Shown here: positions 14,376 to 15,627 of the stretch, one piece after another | How positions within the stretch are numbered: the first letter of the stretch is position 1 | How the letters are laid out: every line of letters starts with the position of its first letter | DNA from: Firmicutes bacterium UBA4975 | Lineage (GTDB): Bacteria > Bacillota > Proteinivoracia > UBA4975 | Direction: 5' to 3' | Assembly (NCBI GenBank): GCA_002397155.1 | Contig: DGZR01000087.1 | Coordinates: forward strand, 1-15,627 | DNA: 15,627 nucleotides | Notes under the pieces: generated by a model | What the model saw: only the letters and a program-made list of their open reading frames with translations | The model's database searches: none | What the model was told of the DNA's origin: nothing | Program-made: the position numbers and the translations under genes

Positions 14376-14954
14376 CTAAAGCTGGCCGGCCTTTACCTTT
14401 TTTTCTTTCCCTATGGCGATGCTTCCTCCCAGGGAGATAAAGCCCAGGGTGAGGAGGATAAAGCCGCCCGGTAGCCCGCTCTTCGCCCCAGAGCCGGCCC
14501 AGCCGGCCAGGGCGGCAGCCCCCGCCGCCAGGAAACCCGCCCCCCAAGCAGCGGCTCGGAGGGAAGAGGCCCAGGGCAGGGTGAGGGCGGTTAGCCGGGA
14601 ATAAAAAGGAGTAACGGGGGTACCGGCGCAGCAAGGTAAAAGGATAAGCAGGGTCAGAGACCTGGCCAGCAGCCCCAGGGCCAGTCCGGCGACAAGGACC
14701 GGTTGGAACCAAGGCCCTTGCTCTCCCAGCCAAAAATTCGCCAACAGGGTGAGGACAGCCGCCCCCGTCAAGCGTTTTAAATCACCCAGAAACCTCCTGG
14801 ACCATTTTATGCGCCGGTATTCGGCCAAGTGCTCACCGACCCGGTTTTCGCCGCCTGGCTGTAGGGGTAGAACCGACAAAATGCAGTGCCGGGCACCTGC
14901 CGTACCCCCGAGTAAGACATAGGGAAACAAGAGAGTAAAGACCTGCCCTCTCAC
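14376..14954 (-). CDS. Membrane protein of unknown function (192 aa)
   Basis: Not recognised. The protein has a hydrophobic N-terminus (about 5-17), a basic amphipathic stretch (about 35-60, with RRIKWSRRF), then hydrophobic segments at about 62-77, 83-108, 131-150 and 165-182, and a lysine-rich end (KEKKVKAGQL). This suggests four or five membrane passes. Two cysteines (CC) lie in the middle of the second main hydrophobic segment. The start is the GTG at 14954, preceded by GGAGGG at 5 bases; it overlaps the rnhA stop as GTGA, so it is translationally coupled to rnhA. A second long minus-strand frame at 14311-14733 crosses the same DNA and is rejected as a shadow. No catalytic motif was found. 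Confidence 0.72.
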   Translation of the reverse strand: MRGQVFTLLFPYVLLGGTAGARHCILSVLPLQPGGENRVGEHLAEYRRIKWSRRFLGDLKRLTGAAVLTLLANFWLGEQGPWFQPVLVAGLALGLLARSLTLLILLPCCAGTPVTPFYSRLTALTLPWASSLRAAAWGAGFLAAGAAALAGWAGSGAKSGLPGGFILLTLGFISLGGSIAIGKEKKVKAGQL

Positions 14955-15403
14955 TTTTGCCCTCCGAGGGGGGAGGCATTGGCGGCGATAGCCTCCCGGG
15001 CCAATTCGTCACAGCGGTTGTTCAGAGGGTTATCGCTGTGACCCTTGACCCAGACCCACTTGACCCGGTGGGGCTGGATCACTTTTATTATTTCCCGCCA
15101 CAAGTCGATATTCTTTACTTTGCCCCCCTTAAAATCGGACTTGAGCCAGTTGTCCAGCCAGCCCGAGTTAAAGGCCTGAATGACCAAGTTAGAGTCGCTG
15201 TACACCGTGACATCGCAGGGCTGGGTTAAGGCCCGAAAACCCTGGATAACCGCCGTCATTTCCATGCGGTTATTGGTGGTTTCCCCGCCAAACCCGCTTA
15301 CTTCCTTGGTATGGGGCCCGAAGACCAGGATGGCGGCCCAGCCGCCGGGGCCGGGGTTGCCGGAACAGGCGCCGTCGGTGTATATCTCAACTTTTTTCTG
15401 CAT
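14951..15403 (-). CDS. rnhA: Ribonuclease HI
   Basis: Cuts the RNA strand of RNA-DNA hybrids: R-loops, primer remnants and misincorporated ribonucleotide stretches. The 150-residue product aligns well with the 155-residue E. coli enzyme. The four carboxylates are Asp10 (YTDGACSGNPGPGG), Glu48 (NNRMEM), Asp70 (YSDSNLV) and Asp132 (NRCDELA), and the flexible-loop histidine is His122 (VKGHS). The Trp- and Lys-rich handle region (WLDNWLKSDFKGGKVKN) is present. The frame runs on to 15505, but the ATG at 15403 is the true start: GAGGAGG lies 6 bases upstream and MQKKVEIYTDGA matches the family N-terminus. It heads a leftward group, coupled by a 4-bp overlap to the 192-aa membrane gene. A terminator at 15431-15455 separates it from the gene to the right. 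Confidence 0.96.
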   Translation of the reverse strand: MQKKVEIYTDGACSGNPGPGGWAAILVFGPHTKEVSGFGGETTNNRMEMTAVIQGFRALTQPCDVTVYSDSNLVIQAFNSGWLDNWLKSDFKGGKVKNIDLWREIIKVIQPHRVKWVWVKGHSDNPLNNRCDELAREAIAANASPLGGQK

Positions 15404-15430
15404 CCTTTCCCTCCTCGGGCATAATGAAGT

Positions 15431-15455
15431 AAAAAAGAGAACCCCGCAGTTCTCT
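15431..15455 (-). terminator. Leftward intrinsic terminator between the nitroreductase-like gene and rnhA
   Basis: On the minus strand the 7-bp stem AGAGAAC/GTTCTCT (15455-15449 with 15442-15436) has a 6-base loop and is followed by a run of T (plus strand A-run 15431-15436). It lies 17 bases after the stop of the nitroreductase-like gene and 28 bases before the rnhA ATG. Confidence 0.82.
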
Positions 15456-15471
15456 CCCATTGCAGTTCTTT

Positions 15472-15627
15472 TTAGGTAAAAAGGTAAGAAACCCAGTATT
15501 GCCAACCCTGGGGAGAGGGGTGGGGGGCGGTCATGAGCTGACCGGCGATCGCCAGTTGGCGGCAGGCCAGTTCTAAATGGCAGCGGGCAATGCCCATCTC
15601 TATGGGAGTATAGGAGCGGGCGATAAA
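15472..15627 (-). CDS. Nitroreductase-like protein, C-terminal fragment
   Basis: The minus-strand frame is open to the right edge and ends with TAA at 15474-15472, giving the last 51 residues of a protein. The stretch SYTPIEMGIARCHLELACRQ, followed by LAIAGQL, resembles the C-terminal helix of nitroreductase-fold proteins of the TM1586 type, where a GIA-x-x-HxELA pattern near the end is common. If so, the complete protein is a flavin-dependent oxidoreductase. The fragment is too short to be sure and contains no cofactor-binding residue I can point to. It ends in an aromatic-rich tail (GWQYWVSYLFT). It is closed by the 15431-15455 terminator. Confidence 0.55.
   Translation of the reverse strand, partial: FIARSYTPIEMGIARCHLELACRQLAIAGQLMTAPHPSPQGWQYWVSYLFT

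Noticed and set aside
14311..14733. Minus-strand open frame of 140 codons before the repeat protein
   Set aside because: It is out of frame inside the 192-residue membrane gene, which has a better start, coupling to rnhA and coherent membrane segments.
15404..15505. N-terminal extension of 34 residues on RNase HI
   Set aside because: It would translate through the 15431-15455 terminator and overlap the nitroreductase-like gene; the ATG at 15403 has a strong site and matches the family start.
15509..15532. Possible G-quadruplex from a G-rich stretch
   Set aside because: Only three clear G-runs plus a GG are present, and the stretch lies in coding sequence where Pro/His codons explain it.

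Overview
The window looks like chromosomal DNA from a GC-rich, probably anaerobic member of the Bacillota (Clostridia-like). The support is: strong purine-rich ribosome binding sites on nearly every gene, frequent GTG and TTG starts, a classical T-box leader with an AUG specifier ahead of metG, near-consensus SigA promoters, a double-zinc-ribbon protein family common in this phylum, and an acetoacetyl-CoA operon. No phage, plasmid, insertion sequence, CRISPR array, tRNA or rRNA was seen. Genus cannot be decided from the sequence alone.

Layout. 1-585: C-terminal end of an ABC-2-like membrane protein (+), meeting a leftward operon at a perfect 15-bp bidirectional terminator. 665-3178: leftward operon atoD-atoA-atoB (CoA transferase alpha, CoA transferase beta, thiolase), a complete route between acetoacetate and acetyl-CoA. 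3179-3498: a control region holding an orphan leftward terminator, a strong rightward promoter and a leader that can hide the ribosome binding site of the next gene. 3499-3771: small four-CxxC zinc protein (+). 3828-3870: a second bidirectional terminator. 3879-8319: leftward four-gene ABC transporter module (280-aa membrane protein, BcrA-type ATPase, two ABC-2 permeases), whose last three genes are linked by 4-bp ATGA overlaps. 8468-11618: rightward pair of a large, unusually arranged RecQ-family helicase and an overlapping coiled-coil protein with a C-terminal membrane anchor. 11619-13265: metG (-), whose stop codon abuts that of the coiled-coil gene, preceded by a Met T-box and its own promoter. 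13612-15403: leftward group of rnhA, a membrane protein, a protein made of six exact 22-residue GR-GG repeats, and a 45-aa membrane peptide. 15472-15627: C-terminal end of a nitroreductase-like protein (-), closed by a terminator.

How the genes work together. The ato operon is a catabolic or fermentative module. The ABC module is a self-contained exporter or membrane-remodelling system with no regulator or sensor kinase in view. The helicase and coiled-coil pair, with overlapping frames, probably form one functional unit; the function is unknown, and genome maintenance or defence are guesses. The best candidates for something undescribed are that pair, the 22-residue repeat protein, and the leader of the zinc-ribbon gene.
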